A DNA stretch of 64,000 bases, from positions 1,550,001 through 1,614,000 of the forward strand of contig OZ245822.1 in assembly GCA_965228545.1 (NCBI GenBank), read 5' to 3'. The first letter of the stretch is position 1; the number at the start of each line of letters is the position of its first letter. The position numbers were made by a program, and so were the translations under genes. This DNA is from HXMU1420-13 sp965228545 (lineage in GTDB: Bacteria > Bacteroidota > Rhodothermia > Balneolales > Balneolaceae). The notes under the pieces were generated by a model. The model saw only the letters and a list, made by a program, of their open reading frames with translations. It was not told the DNA's origin and made no database searches. Positions 51,549 to 60,580 of the stretch are shown here, piece after piece.

Positions 51549-53651
51549 TTAAACATTCTTTTCTTCAGATTCAACAGAATCGTTGTCCTCGTCAGAAATT
51601 ACTGTGTTAACGTTATCTCCGATTTTAGACTTGGTATTCTCTTCTTTTTCTTCGGATTTATTCTCATCAGATTCAGATTCCTCATCATCTTTAGGTTCTT
51701 CGCCATTGGTATAAGCCTCGTAATTTGTTGGCTTATCAAACGGACGTTTTCCAATCAATTTTTCAAGATCCGACTGGAAAATAATCTCTTTATCAAGCAA
51801 TTCTTTAGCTAAGATCTCAAGTTGATCTTTTTTATCGGTTAACAGCTTGATGGTTCGTTGGTAAGCACTATCTACGATTTTCTTTACCTCTTCGTCAATG
51901 ATTTTTGCAGTATCTTCAGAATATGGTTTATTGAAATTGTATTCACTTTGTTTTGAATCATAGAACGAGATATTACCAATCCGATCATTCATACCATATA
52001 CGGTAACAATACTGTATGCCATTTTAGTAATGCGTTCAAGATCACTTAAAGCGCCGGTAGAAATTTTACCGAAAATGATTTGCTCGGCAGCTCTCCCGCC
52101 TAATGCCATACACATTTCATCTAGCAGCTGATCGGTTTGATGTAAGTACTGTTCTTTTGGCAAATATTGAGCATAACCTAAGGCGGCAATTCCACGAGGT
52201 ACAATAGAAACCTTAACCAATGGATCAGCATGCTCTAGGTACCATCCTGCAACCGCATGGCCGGCTTCGTGATAGGCTACAATCTCTTTTTCTTCTGGAG
52301 ATATGATTTTGTTTTTCTTCTCTAAGCCACCAATCACACGATCAATCGCATCATGGAAATCATCCATATCTACCGATTCTTTATCGCTTCGTGCTGCAAT
52401 CAAGGCTGCTTCGTTACAAACGTTAGCAATTTCTGCGCCGGCAAAACCTGGAGTGGCGGCAGCTAATTTTTTCACATCTACCTCTTTGGAAAGTGTAAGA
52501 GGCTCGAGATGAACTTTGAAAATAGCTTTACGGCCTACGATATCCGGTTTATCGATAGAAATTTGGCGATCAAAACGTCCCGGACGTAATAGTGCATTAT
52601 CTAATACATCAGGGCGGTTGGTTGCTGCTAAAATGATAACCCCCGAATCGGTGGCAAATCCATCCATTTCTACTAAGAGAGAGTTTAAGGTATTCTCGCG
52701 TTCATCGTTAGCCCCGGGCATTTGTCCACGGCCACGAGAACGCCCAATTGCATCGATCTCATCAATAAATATTATACAAGGCGCTTTTTCTTTCGCTTGC
52801 TTAAACAAATCACGTACACGAGCTGCCCCAACCCCGACAAACATTTCCACGAAATCCGAACCGGAAAGTGAGAAAAATGGTACAGCAGCCTCACCGGCAA
52901 CAGCTTTTGCAAGTAGTGTTTTACCGGTGCCGGGTGATCCCACCAAGAGCGCACCTTTTGGAATTTTACCACCAAGTTTGGTGAATCTACCTGGATTTTT
53001 TAAAAATTCGACAATCTCTTTTACTTCTTCTTTTGCTTCGTCTAAACCGGCGACATCTTTAAATGTTATTTTAGTGTCTGTTTGCTGATCGTACAATGAA
53101 GCTTTGTTCTTACCAATATTTAGTACCTGTTGCCCCGGGTTCATTCTTCTGAAAATGAATACCCAGAATCCGATGGCAAGTGCAATCATAATTAACCACA
53201 TGAATACACCACTGAACCAGTCTTCCTCAATACGTACTTCGTATTCTACATTGTGTTCATCTAAAATTGGGCGGATATCATCTCCCGGAAGCATAGTAGT
53301 TACAAAAGCTCTGAACTCTTCTCCTGATGCTGAAGGGATATTGAGTGGATTATCCGACTCTGCGGGCGGAGTTATGATGCCATCGCTTATGGCTTTGTCA
53401 TTATACTTACCAAAAATATCAACGCCATTTTTGATAATGATTTCCTCTACGTAGCCATTCTTGACGTCAGATAAAAATTCGCTGTATTTGATGCCATTAC
53501 CAGGCTCAGGATTTAAAAACAAAAACTGAACAAATATCAAAAACAGAATGATGACCAGAAATCCCCAGGTTGGAAACTTTGGGCTGCCGGGTTTATTACC
53601 ACCGGTTGGTGGTTTAATTGTTTTCTTTTTATTGGGCTTATTCTCAGCCAT
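51549..53651 (-). CDS. ftsH: ATP-dependent zinc metalloprotease FtsH
   Basis: Membrane-anchored AAA+ protease degrading misfolded membrane proteins and regulators. Two transmembrane helices (LVIILFLIFVQFLFL and GVFMWLIMIALAIGFWVFI) flank a periplasmic domain. Walker A GSPGTGKT is at residues 238-245, Walker B is CIIFIDEIDAIG, the second region of homology is NRPDVLDNALLRPGRFDRQ, and the zinc site HEAGH is at 461-465. The C-terminus is an unusually long acidic low-complexity tail (about 55 residues of Glu, Asp, Ser and Lys). I start at ATG 53649-53651 (MAENKPNKKK, 700 residues); the frame remains open to 53693. Confidence 0.97.
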   Translation of the reverse strand: MAENKPNKKKTIKPPTGGNKPGSPKFPTWGFLVIILFLIFVQFLFLNPEPGNGIKYSEFLSDVKNGYVEEIIIKNGVDIFGKYNDKAISDGIITPPAESDNPLNIPSASGEEFRAFVTTMLPGDDIRPILDEHNVEYEVRIEEDWFSGVFMWLIMIALAIGFWVFIFRRMNPGQQVLNIGKNKASLYDQQTDTKITFKDVAGLDEAKEEVKEIVEFLKNPGRFTKLGGKIPKGALLVGSPGTGKTLLAKAVAGEAAVPFFSLSGSDFVEMFVGVGAARVRDLFKQAKEKAPCIIFIDEIDAIGRSRGRGQMPGANDERENTLNSLLVEMDGFATDSGVIILAATNRPDVLDNALLRPGRFDRQISIDKPDIVGRKAIFKVHLEPLTLSKEVDVKKLAAATPGFAGAEIANVCNEAALIAARSDKESVDMDDFHDAIDRVIGGLEKKNKIISPEEKEIVAYHEAGHAVAGWYLEHADPLVKVSIVPRGIAALGYAQYLPKEQYLHQTDQLLDEMCMALGGRAAEQIIFGKISTGALSDLERITKMAYSIVTVYGMNDRIGNISFYDSKQSEYNFNKPYSEDTAKIIDEEVKKIVDSAYQRTIKLLTDKKDQLEILAKELLDKEIIFQSDLEKLIGKRPFDKPTNYEAYTNGEEPKDDEESESDENKSEEKEENTKSKIGDNVNTVISDEDNDSVESEEKNV

Positions 53652-53725
53652 TAAATAATCTCTTAGTTTTATTTCCAATATAGGCAATCCCACTTTTATT
53701 TATGCAGGATTCGAGGAACATATGA

Positions 53726-53744
53726 GTGGCAAAAAACGTGCCAC
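53726..53744. other. short hairpin between thiL and ftsH
   Basis: GTGGCA (53726-53731) pairs with TGCCAC (53739-53744) around a 7-nt loop. T's lie in the loop and not after the stem on the minus strand, so it is at best a weak terminator for thiL; it lies in the 101-bp region upstream of ftsH. Confidence 0.35.
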
Positions 53745-53752
53745 CAAATTTG

Positions 53753-54781
53753 CTATGACAATTCATCAAATCCAATTAGATCACCTTCTGCCGTCTGTAA
53801 TATTAACCCATCTTCTTTGGGTGTCATTCGGCCGATTACAGAAAAATCGTTAAAATGTTTAATGAACTCCTCTACATCCTTTTCCGGTAATGTGAAGATG
53901 AGTTCATAATCTTCGCCACCGAAGAGTGCATATTTATCTACATCTTCTTCCATCTCATCAGCAACCTGCCGGGTTTCAACAGCCACAGGTAAAGCAGCCT
54001 GATACAAGTGTGCACCTAAGTTTGATTGCTTACACAAGCTTGTAACTTCCTTGATAATGCCCTTGCTTAAATCGATCATGGCACTAGGTTTTATGTTATG
54101 CGCACGTAGCGTCTTAATTACATCTAGGCGTGCTATCGGCAATAACTGCCGTTCTACTACAAATTTATAATCACCAAGATCGGGTTGCGACTGCTGATCG
54201 CCGTGTTCCTGCCAAAATTTCTTTTCTCTCATCAGTATTCTTAATCCGGCTACAGCAGCACCAATATCTCCGGTAACACAAATTGCATCACCTTGTTTGG
54301 CATTTGCACGTGTAACAAGTTCTTCTTCTTTCACTTCTCCAAATACTGTAAAAGAAAACACCGCATTCTGATGATTTCCCGTTAAATCCCCTCCCAAAAC
54401 AGCAATCCCGAATTGCTTACATGCTTTGTCAATTCCCTCATATAATTGCTCAATCATCTCAACCGACATGCGGTTAGGAAGTGCCAAATTTACAAGTAAT
54501 CCTTTTGGCTCTCCATTCATTGCGATAATATCAGAGACTACAGCACTAACCATTTTGTACCCAAAATGCGTAAAAGGCATATAGCTTGGATCAAAATCTG
54601 CTCCTTCAACGAAAGTATCAGAACTTAATAGTTGTAGCTTTTCTGAAGTAGCTTTAATAACGGCTGCATCATCGCCCGCTGCACGAATAACCGATTCAAC
54701 AGATGCGCCTTTATATGCTTTTAACTTTTCTAGTAACTGTTCGCGACCGATTTTTTGAATAGGAGTAAAGTGGGTACTCAT
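53753..54781 (-). CDS. thiL: thiamine-monophosphate kinase
   Basis: Phosphorylates thiamine phosphate to the active diphosphate. AIR-synthase-like fold: GDDAAVIKATSEKLQLLSSDTFVEGADF near residues 35-62, GYKMVSAVVSDIIAMNGEP, the ATP and metal residues GGDLTGNHQNAVFSFTVFG, CVTGDIGAAVAGL, SAMIDLSKGI and FGGEDYELIFTLP. At 342 residues it is standard. It is separated from the ExbD gene upstream by a terminator, so it probably has its own transcript. No TPP riboswitch was seen in the 67-bp gap. Confidence 0.95.
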   Translation of the reverse strand: MSTHFTPIQKIGREQLLEKLKAYKGASVESVIRAAGDDAAVIKATSEKLQLLSSDTFVEGADFDPSYMPFTHFGYKMVSAVVSDIIAMNGEPKGLLVNLALPNRMSVEMIEQLYEGIDKACKQFGIAVLGGDLTGNHQNAVFSFTVFGEVKEEELVTRANAKQGDAICVTGDIGAAVAGLRILMREKKFWQEHGDQQSQPDLGDYKFVVERQLLPIARLDVIKTLRAHNIKPSAMIDLSKGIIKEVTSLCKQSNLGAHLYQAALPVAVETRQVADEMEEDVDKYALFGGEDYELIFTLPEKDVEEFIKHFNDFSVIGRMTPKEDGLILQTAEGDLIGFDELS

Positions 54782-54795
54782 AAGTGGTATAAATT

Positions 54796-54827
54796 AAAAA
54801 AGGCATCCACGTAATACGCAGATGCCT
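54796..54827 (-). terminator. rho-independent terminator of the exb cluster
   Basis: On the minus strand AGGCATC (54827-54821) pairs with GATGCCT (54807-54801), with an inner CGT/ACG stem, followed by six T's (A's at 54796-54801 on plus). It lies 21 bp after the last ExbD stop and ends the energy-transduction operon before thiL. Confidence 0.82.
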
Positions 54828-54848
54828 GAATATGTTGAACGAGAAAGG

Positions 54849-55298
54849 TTAATCTTCGCGTTTGGTTGAATAATTGATTCGGAAAGTACCTGCCTGCTGA
54901 AGTTCTTTTTGAACATCAGAGAGTAATTCGAATCTTGAATTCTGATCCACACGAAGCGAAACGATTAATCTTGGCTCCTCTAACAGTTTATCGTACATAA
55001 GATTTCGGATTGCACCGATATCATCTACGATTGCATCGTCGATTTGCACTTTATCTTCGCCAAGTTCATTACCTGGTAAACGCTCAGGCCCCATGTAGAT
55101 GTATGACACTAATCGTTTTTCTTCGATTTTCTCGATATGTGTTGCTTGAGTGAGATCAAGCTTTACTTTCAGTGTAACCTCACGAAGTACGGTGGTTACC
55201 ATGAAGAAGAACAGAAGCATGAATACTACATCAGGCATGGCTGATGTAGGAATTTCCTGCTTGGTTCCAGCTTGTTTCTTTTTAAAATGACCTGCCAT
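54849..55298 (-). CDS. exbD: ExbD/TolR family biopolymer transporter
   Basis: 149 residues: basic cytoplasmic N-terminus, one transmembrane helix with the conserved proton-pathway Asp23 (SAMPDVVFMLLFFFMVTT), and a periplasmic domain with the LIVSLRVDQNSRFELLSDVQKELQQAG pattern. It works with ExbB to couple the proton gradient to TonB-dependent transport. Its ATG overlaps the stop of the neighbouring ExbD (TAATG). No tonB gene follows in the window. Confidence 0.92.
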   Translation of the reverse strand: MAGHFKKKQAGTKQEIPTSAMPDVVFMLLFFFMVTTVLREVTLKVKLDLTQATHIEKIEEKRLVSYIYMGPERLPGNELGEDKVQIDDAIVDDIGAIRNLMYDKLLEEPRLIVSLRVDQNSRFELLSDVQKELQQAGTFRINYSTKRED

Positions 55299-55840
55299 TA
55301 TCCTTCCTCCGCTGCAATTGAAATTTTCTTAGGATACATATCCTGAATTTGCTCTCGTTGAGGTGATTCCGGCTGAAGTCGGTCGAATTCGACACCATAA
55401 TTTGCTCGAGAAGCTGCATCACGTAACTCTTTGTACGCACCCATTACTTCATCCAGCATATCAATGTAGATACCGTAAGGTGTTTCTTTTTGAGTTTTTA
55501 GCGATACAATTGCGGCTTCAGGTGAAACAGCAAGAGTTTCAAGGTTATTAGGATTGTCGATGAATTCTTTCAGCTTTTCACGAACTTCTGTGATTGAAGT
55601 GGGTTGCTCATCCATAAGGATTAAACCCTGAGCATTCACGAGAATGTTCATCTGATTTCGTTCTCGAATAGGTGGTGGATCCACTTCCTCATCTAGAGGC
55701 GGAGGCAACACCATCCCGATCCCGGTATCCACATTAATAGTGGTGGTAACCAGGAAGAAAATGAGCAGCAGGAAGGCGATATCAGCCATCGACGAACCAT
55801 TAATTTCCGCTCCTTCTCTTTTTTTCTTTTTTAATAGCAT
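55298..55840 (-). CDS. exbD: ExbD/TolR family biopolymer transporter, second paralogue
   Basis: 180 residues: basic N-terminus with KKKKRE, a transmembrane helix carrying the conserved Asp20 (SSMADIAFLLLIFFLVTT), a proline-rich PPPLDEEVDPPP stalk, and a longer periplasmic domain. It differs from the neighbouring ExbD in the stalk and in its C-terminal helices. Paired ExbDs are common in Bacteroidota and may form a heteromeric channel dimer. It is 15 bp downstream of the small membrane protein gene. Confidence 0.92.
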   Translation of the reverse strand: MLLKKKKREGAEINGSSMADIAFLLLIFFLVTTTINVDTGIGMVLPPPLDEEVDPPPIRERNQMNILVNAQGLILMDEQPTSITEVREKLKEFIDNPNNLETLAVSPEAAIVSLKTQKETPYGIYIDMLDEVMGAYKELRDAASRANYGVEFDRLQPESPQREQIQDMYPKKISIAAEEG

Positions 55841-55855
55841 TGGTATGCTCCGGTT

Positions 55856-56137
55856 TTAAAATTTAAAAGTACCGCGTAAACCTGTGAATACCACAGAAAC
55901 AACCATGATACCCATCATCGTCATTGTTGTAAGTACACCGGCTTTAGGTATATCACCTAGCACACCGTAAGCTACTCCAAAAATGATGAATGGTACCGCC
56001 ATAATAACAATACGTTTTACATCCTGTTTTCCTTGTGCAAGACTTTTAATTCCCGATACAATCATCGAGACAACGCCTAGCCCAATTAAACCCATGGCTC
56101 CAATAACGGCTATTTGTACAATTACACTGCTTTCCAT
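55856..56137 (-). CDS. small conserved membrane protein of the exb cluster
   Basis: A 93-residue protein with three predicted transmembrane segments: VQIAVIGAMGLIGLGVVSMIVSGI, IVIMAVPFIIFGVAYGV and VLTTMTMMGIMVVSVVF, joined by a basic loop (KSLAQGKQDVKR). I do not recognise a named family. It starts after a clear GGAG ribosome-binding site and lies between exbB (24 bp) and exbD (15 bp), so it is very likely made together with the proton channel and may be a subunit or assembly factor of it. Confidence 0.72.
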   Translation of the reverse strand: MESSVIVQIAVIGAMGLIGLGVVSMIVSGIKSLAQGKQDVKRIVIMAVPFIIFGVAYGVLGDIPKAGVLTTMTMMGIMVVSVVFTGLRGTFKF

Positions 56138-56161
56138 AAAGCTTCTCCGTTTTGGGGTTAA

Positions 56162-56890
56162 TTATTCAGTTTCTGAGTCGGTTGCAGCTTCTACTGCAGG
56201 AACAAGGGGCTTACCTTCTTGTAGTAAAATAATAGAATCGATAAGAGTTATAGAGCTTTCTTCCATCTCAGCGATCAAGCGATCGATTTTAGAAACACAG
56301 TAGTTGTAACCGATTTGAAGAATAATACCTGCAATTAGACCACCAGCAGTAGTTAAAAGTGCAGTTTTAATACCACCTGCTACAATAGATGGAGAAATGT
56401 CAGAAGCTGCTTGGATGTCATCGAAAGCCTCGATCATACCAACTACCGTTCCAAGGAATCCAAAGAGTGGAGCAATAGCAATAAAGAGTGATAACCAAAT
56501 AAGCCCTCTTTCAAGAAAACTCATTTCGATAGAACCGTATGCAGCAATGGCTTTTTCAGCAGCATCGATTCCTTCATGTGAACGCATTAAACCAGCTTGA
56601 AAAACAGAGGCAACTGGTCCACGAGTTTGTGCACAAAGTTGTTCTGCGGCTTCAACACCACCTTCCTGAAGAGCTTCCTGAACATTTACAATAAACTTAC
56701 GTGTATTGATGTCGGCAAGGTTAAGAGTAATAATTCTTTCAAGAAAAATAGCAAGACCCAAAATCAAAGTAATAAGTACGGGCCACATCCAGCCACCATC
56801 ATTACCTTCATTAAACTTCTCAACAATTAGATTAAAAAAGCCTTCGTTAGCTGGGGCTTGTAATAGAAAGAGAGCAATCGACGATGTCAT
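56162..56890 (-). CDS. exbB: MotA/TolQ/ExbB proton channel family protein
   Basis: Proton-channel subunit that energises TonB or similar systems. Three transmembrane helices: MWPVLITLILGLAIFLERII, then the long ERGLIWLSLFIAIAPLFGFLGTVVGMIEAFDDI with the conserved GFLGTVVGM motif, and IKTALLTTAGGLIAGIILQIGYNYC with the pore Thr. I chose ATG 56888-56890, which has GGAG five bases upstream, over the GTG at 56896. At about 242 residues it is normal. First gene of exbB, a 93-residue protein, exbD and exbD. Confidence 0.93.
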   Translation of the reverse strand: MTSSIALFLLQAPANEGFFNLIVEKFNEGNDGGWMWPVLITLILGLAIFLERIITLNLADINTRKFIVNVQEALQEGGVEAAEQLCAQTRGPVASVFQAGLMRSHEGIDAAEKAIAAYGSIEMSFLERGLIWLSLFIAIAPLFGFLGTVVGMIEAFDDIQAASDISPSIVAGGIKTALLTTAGGLIAGIILQIGYNYCVSKIDRLIAEMEESSITLIDSIILLQEGKPLVPAVEAATDSETE

Positions 56891-57060
56891 GTTCACTCCG
56901 AATATTTTAAATGTTAGTATCTAAGATTAGTGAAGCGAAAGGATATGCCATTTTGAAATAAATGTCAAAACGCGAAAACGCATAAAAATGAACATTTAGA
57001 CAATAATTAGCCGTTTTTTCATCCTTTTTTCACATTGCATTTTTTGCAGAAAGTAAATAC

Positions 57061-60000
57061 CTAGAAAATAGCGCTTACAACCAGCTTTAAGGTATGAATG
57101 TTAGGACGCCGGGCTACAGTACGGCCATCGTAATTAAATGTAATACGCACCAAATTACTTACCCGGTAACTCGCATTCATGCTCCAAATGAAATGCTTCC
57201 CAGCCCCTGTGCCTTCGGTTAACTCAAAATTTGTAAATGTATTGGTTTGGCCCATCACCGATGTATTCCTGAATTCAACATTGCTTCCAAATTGTATTTT
57301 ATCAAATAAGTAAGCTCTAGAGGTGACCACAGTTCGATACAGGGTGGCTCGGGTGCTTGTACCCGATATATTCTTATTTACTTTCGACGAATAGCCAAGT
57401 CTTAATCCCAATTGTAACGATCTGGAATAGCGATATCGGTAGGCAGGTTCAATTTCCCACGTTTTGATATTAAACGTACGTTGGTTCAGGGCGTCACTTT
57501 CATTTTGTTTTGTTGAATTTGAGAGTGAAACAATTACAGCTTGATTGTTTTTCAGCGCAAAATCATTCTCAAAAATCAAGTTTCTATCATTGCTTCTCAC
57601 AACTTCTAAGGATCTGCGGTTTAACGATCTTGAATTACTCACAAACACAGAACTTTGCCATCGTTTTGCCGGATTAATTTGTACCCTCTGCGTCCAATTT
57701 AAACGCCCTTGAATGGTTAAACTATCATTTCGGAAGGTGTCAAATCTCATCAAATACACTTCTCGTTCATTTGGGTTAGTTGTATTCTCGATCACATCAA
57801 AGCGACTTTCTAGCTGTAGCGTTTGTAATACGTTGTGTTTACTTGAACGAGATTGATTCGAGTGAAAGGGCATCCATTCCACCCCATTTATGAAACGCAA
57901 CTCGGTAGCAGGCACCAAATCATCTGAGGGTAAATATTGTAGAATATACGTGCCTTCATTAGGCGATAATTCCGGAAAAAACTCATCAATCTCCTCCACT
58001 CCATTTTTATTTGCATCAATCCATACGTATTGGCCTAATTCTGAACCTACTTCAAAATATGATTCCTGCACCAACGACTGCCGCTGTGTACTTACTGAAT
58101 AGCGCGATTGCATATTTAAACGATCGGTTTCGAGCTGATTTTCGGAGCTGATTAATAGTGCATTGCGGTTTCCAACACCTTGCTTAATGATAGCTTCTGT
58201 GTATCGTTTATTTCTGAATCGCACTTTATTTTGGGTTGCAAAAATGTCGCCCAGTTCCAATTCCAATTCATACTGCTGTTCAATGGCATGGTATTCATCA
58301 ATAAATGTACCATTTTGGGCTATGTCTTCCTCACGGTAGGCCAATCCGGCTGAAAGTATTGCTGAATCTAGGCGATATATTAATCCAGGTGCCACTTCGA
58401 AAAAGCGAAAGGAATTGTTTTCTAATGCGCCTGCTTGGCTTCGATTTCGTTTATCTTCCTGTTCAAAATTTATCATACCAACTAACCGGTTTGTAAACTT
58501 TGTAGTAATGTTTGATTGTTGTTTGAGCCACGCATCGTATCTACCATTTATATCGAGCCGAGTTCTTGCAAATTCTTGCTGATATCGCACATTGGTGGCT
58601 TTAATCGCTTCTGAAGTAACGCCCGCCTCTTGCCTCCAGCTCTGCTGCCCAGGCAGAGATAAGCTACCGGCTCCAATACTGATTTCAGTATTATCATATA
58701 TCTCAGCAGAAATATTCATTTCATCGAGTTTCTCTCCATTTACTTCAGACTCAACAATATTCCAGCGTCGGTCAAATTCTATTTCTCGTGTTCGTTCAAA
58801 TGCCTCAAAATTGGATCCACTTTGGCGATGTTTATATTCAACATCAAAAAGTGCCGGGCCCACTTCCATTTCTTTTACTTTAAAACCACCTATAAAAGCA
58901 AGATCGGTGTTATCTTTATCATTTAGGGCAGAAAACCGATTTTGATCTACATCACTAAACGCTACTTCTCCATACCATTCCAAATTATTACTAATTTTAT
59001 ACGATCCCGTAAGCGAAACCATCTGATGTTTTTGTGGCGCCGGTAAGTTTCTAAACGGTTCATAGCTACCTTTTCCGGGGCCTCGCCACTCGTATAAAAG
59101 TCCGTTCAAAGTGTTTCCAACACGCACATAAGAACCATTTCCTTGCCCAACATTCGAAAAGCGAACCGCAAGATTTGAAATTCTTGAATCTGGTGTGTTT
59201 TTAAATATTTGATAGGTTTGCCCTAGTACAACGGTATCTACCAAAGCATAACGGATATTGAAGGATTCATCATCAGGGTTTTCTATTATACCCGAAACGA
59301 TGGCATTCTGGGTATTATCGCCTACCGATTCGAGCACATCAATATCGTTGGCAGATAAACTTTGTTGGGATAGTAAGTCGTTGCCATCGGCCATACGGGT
59401 TACACTCACTCCCAGCTCGAACCGGTCATCCCACATTTTTTGGGATGTTTCTGCGGCAACTAACGTTCTACTGAATTCTTGATCCACATACTCATATTCT
59501 ACAAAAATTCGCGTCTCATCTTTAATAAATACTTGTTCGGTGAAGTAAATCTCCCCTAATCCATAGTCAATAATGTATTCGTTTTCTTCTCCTCGGTTTA
59601 CTAATTGCCCATTTATGTAAACACGTTCGGTACCCGCAAGAATAATCACAAAAGGCTGGTTATTTCTGCCGGTAAGTCTGTACGGCCCCTTAACCCCTTC
59701 TATACCTTCGAATTGTTGCGAAGAAAATGTTCCTCTAACCGACGAAACAGCAAATGTTGTTTGATTACTACCTCCGGAATAACTCCCCGATGCACCCTGT
59801 AATCGTCTGTTTAATTGCCCAAAAGTTGTTTTGGCGAATTTTACATCCACGTCTCCCATCTGCAATTGTGCTCGCTCCGAGGTTAAGCGAATCAATACTC
59901 TGTCAAACTCACGAATACTTTGTGTGGTACCGTCCGGCTGAAACGGTATGCTCTGATCGGTAATAATCGCGTCTAAAGTGATGTCATCGGTAAGTTGCCC

Positions 60001-60510
60001 GCTAAGTTGAAACTGAAGTCCGCTTTCTAATGCAAAATCCTGATTCGATCCTACAATTATTCCTCGGCTTAAACTCCCCGACTGCTCAATATTCGAAGTG
60101 TATCGGTTTTCTGAAATCGAAATGGCTTTGTTGGTGGAGTCCTGATCATTCGATACTGGGAAATAACCGGTTGGTTTATTCTGCTGATACACTCTTCGTA
60201 AGCTAGTGGGTATCCGACCATAAAATATCTGTAAATCACTTTGGTTAAACGTAACTGTTGAATCTATTTTGGAGATGTAGATAAACCCGGTATCGCGATT
60301 ATAACTCCAAGAGTTAACAAAATTACTGTCGGGATAGGTTTGGATAAGAATGGAGTGTTGATCGAGCCAAGTATCCAAAAAAAGTGATGTATCAGCTTGT
60401 GGAATTGAAATCGTAAACGACTCAAAAAGGAGAGATTGTGCATGAACCGATTTGGTGATCGTACAAAGCGAAAATGCGACACATAATAAATAAGCTACCC
60501 GTTTTCCCAT
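57061..60510 (-). CDS. large outer-membrane protein of unknown function
   Basis: 1149 residues. A signal peptide (RVAYLLCVAFSLCTITKSVHAQ) is followed by a periplasmic or surface region and a long beta-rich segment whose strands alternate polar and aromatic residues through to the C-terminal IHTLKLVVSAIF, as in outer-membrane barrels. A distinctive block near residues 195-340 contains LQLQMGDVDVKFAKTTFGQ-like text, PFVIILAGTERVYINGQLV, DYGLGEIYFTEQ and RIFVEYEYVDQEFSRTL, reminiscent of translocon or SprA-related proteins, but it is half the size of SprA. I cannot assign a family. It stands alone between the exb cluster and dsbD. Confidence 0.65.
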   Translation of the reverse strand: MGKRVAYLLCVAFSLCTITKSVHAQSLLFESFTISIPQADTSLFLDTWLDQHSILIQTYPDSNFVNSWSYNRDTGFIYISKIDSTVTFNQSDLQIFYGRIPTSLRRVYQQNKPTGYFPVSNDQDSTNKAISISENRYTSNIEQSGSLSRGIIVGSNQDFALESGLQFQLSGQLTDDITLDAIITDQSIPFQPDGTTQSIREFDRVLIRLTSERAQLQMGDVDVKFAKTTFGQLNRRLQGASGSYSGGSNQTTFAVSSVRGTFSSQQFEGIEGVKGPYRLTGRNNQPFVIILAGTERVYINGQLVNRGEENEYIIDYGLGEIYFTEQVFIKDETRIFVEYEYVDQEFSRTLVAAETSQKMWDDRFELGVSVTRMADGNDLLSQQSLSANDIDVLESVGDNTQNAIVSGIIENPDDESFNIRYALVDTVVLGQTYQIFKNTPDSRISNLAVRFSNVGQGNGSYVRVGNTLNGLLYEWRGPGKGSYEPFRNLPAPQKHQMVSLTGSYKISNNLEWYGEVAFSDVDQNRFSALNDKDNTDLAFIGGFKVKEMEVGPALFDVEYKHRQSGSNFEAFERTREIEFDRRWNIVESEVNGEKLDEMNISAEIYDNTEISIGAGSLSLPGQQSWRQEAGVTSEAIKATNVRYQQEFARTRLDINGRYDAWLKQQSNITTKFTNRLVGMINFEQEDKRNRSQAGALENNSFRFFEVAPGLIYRLDSAILSAGLAYREEDIAQNGTFIDEYHAIEQQYELELELGDIFATQNKVRFRNKRYTEAIIKQGVGNRNALLISSENQLETDRLNMQSRYSVSTQRQSLVQESYFEVGSELGQYVWIDANKNGVEEIDEFFPELSPNEGTYILQYLPSDDLVPATELRFINGVEWMPFHSNQSRSSKHNVLQTLQLESRFDVIENTTNPNEREVYLMRFDTFRNDSLTIQGRLNWTQRVQINPAKRWQSSVFVSNSRSLNRRSLEVVRSNDRNLIFENDFALKNNQAVIVSLSNSTKQNESDALNQRTFNIKTWEIEPAYRYRYSRSLQLGLRLGYSSKVNKNISGTSTRATLYRTVVTSRAYLFDKIQFGSNVEFRNTSVMGQTNTFTNFELTEGTGAGKHFIWSMNASYRVSNLVRITFNYDGRTVARRPNIHTLKLVVSAIF

Positions 60511-60580
60511 GGGTGGTAATCACATTCAGCAATCAAAAATTGCATTAAGCAGTTAAAAACTATGGTAGCTGTATTCTGGC

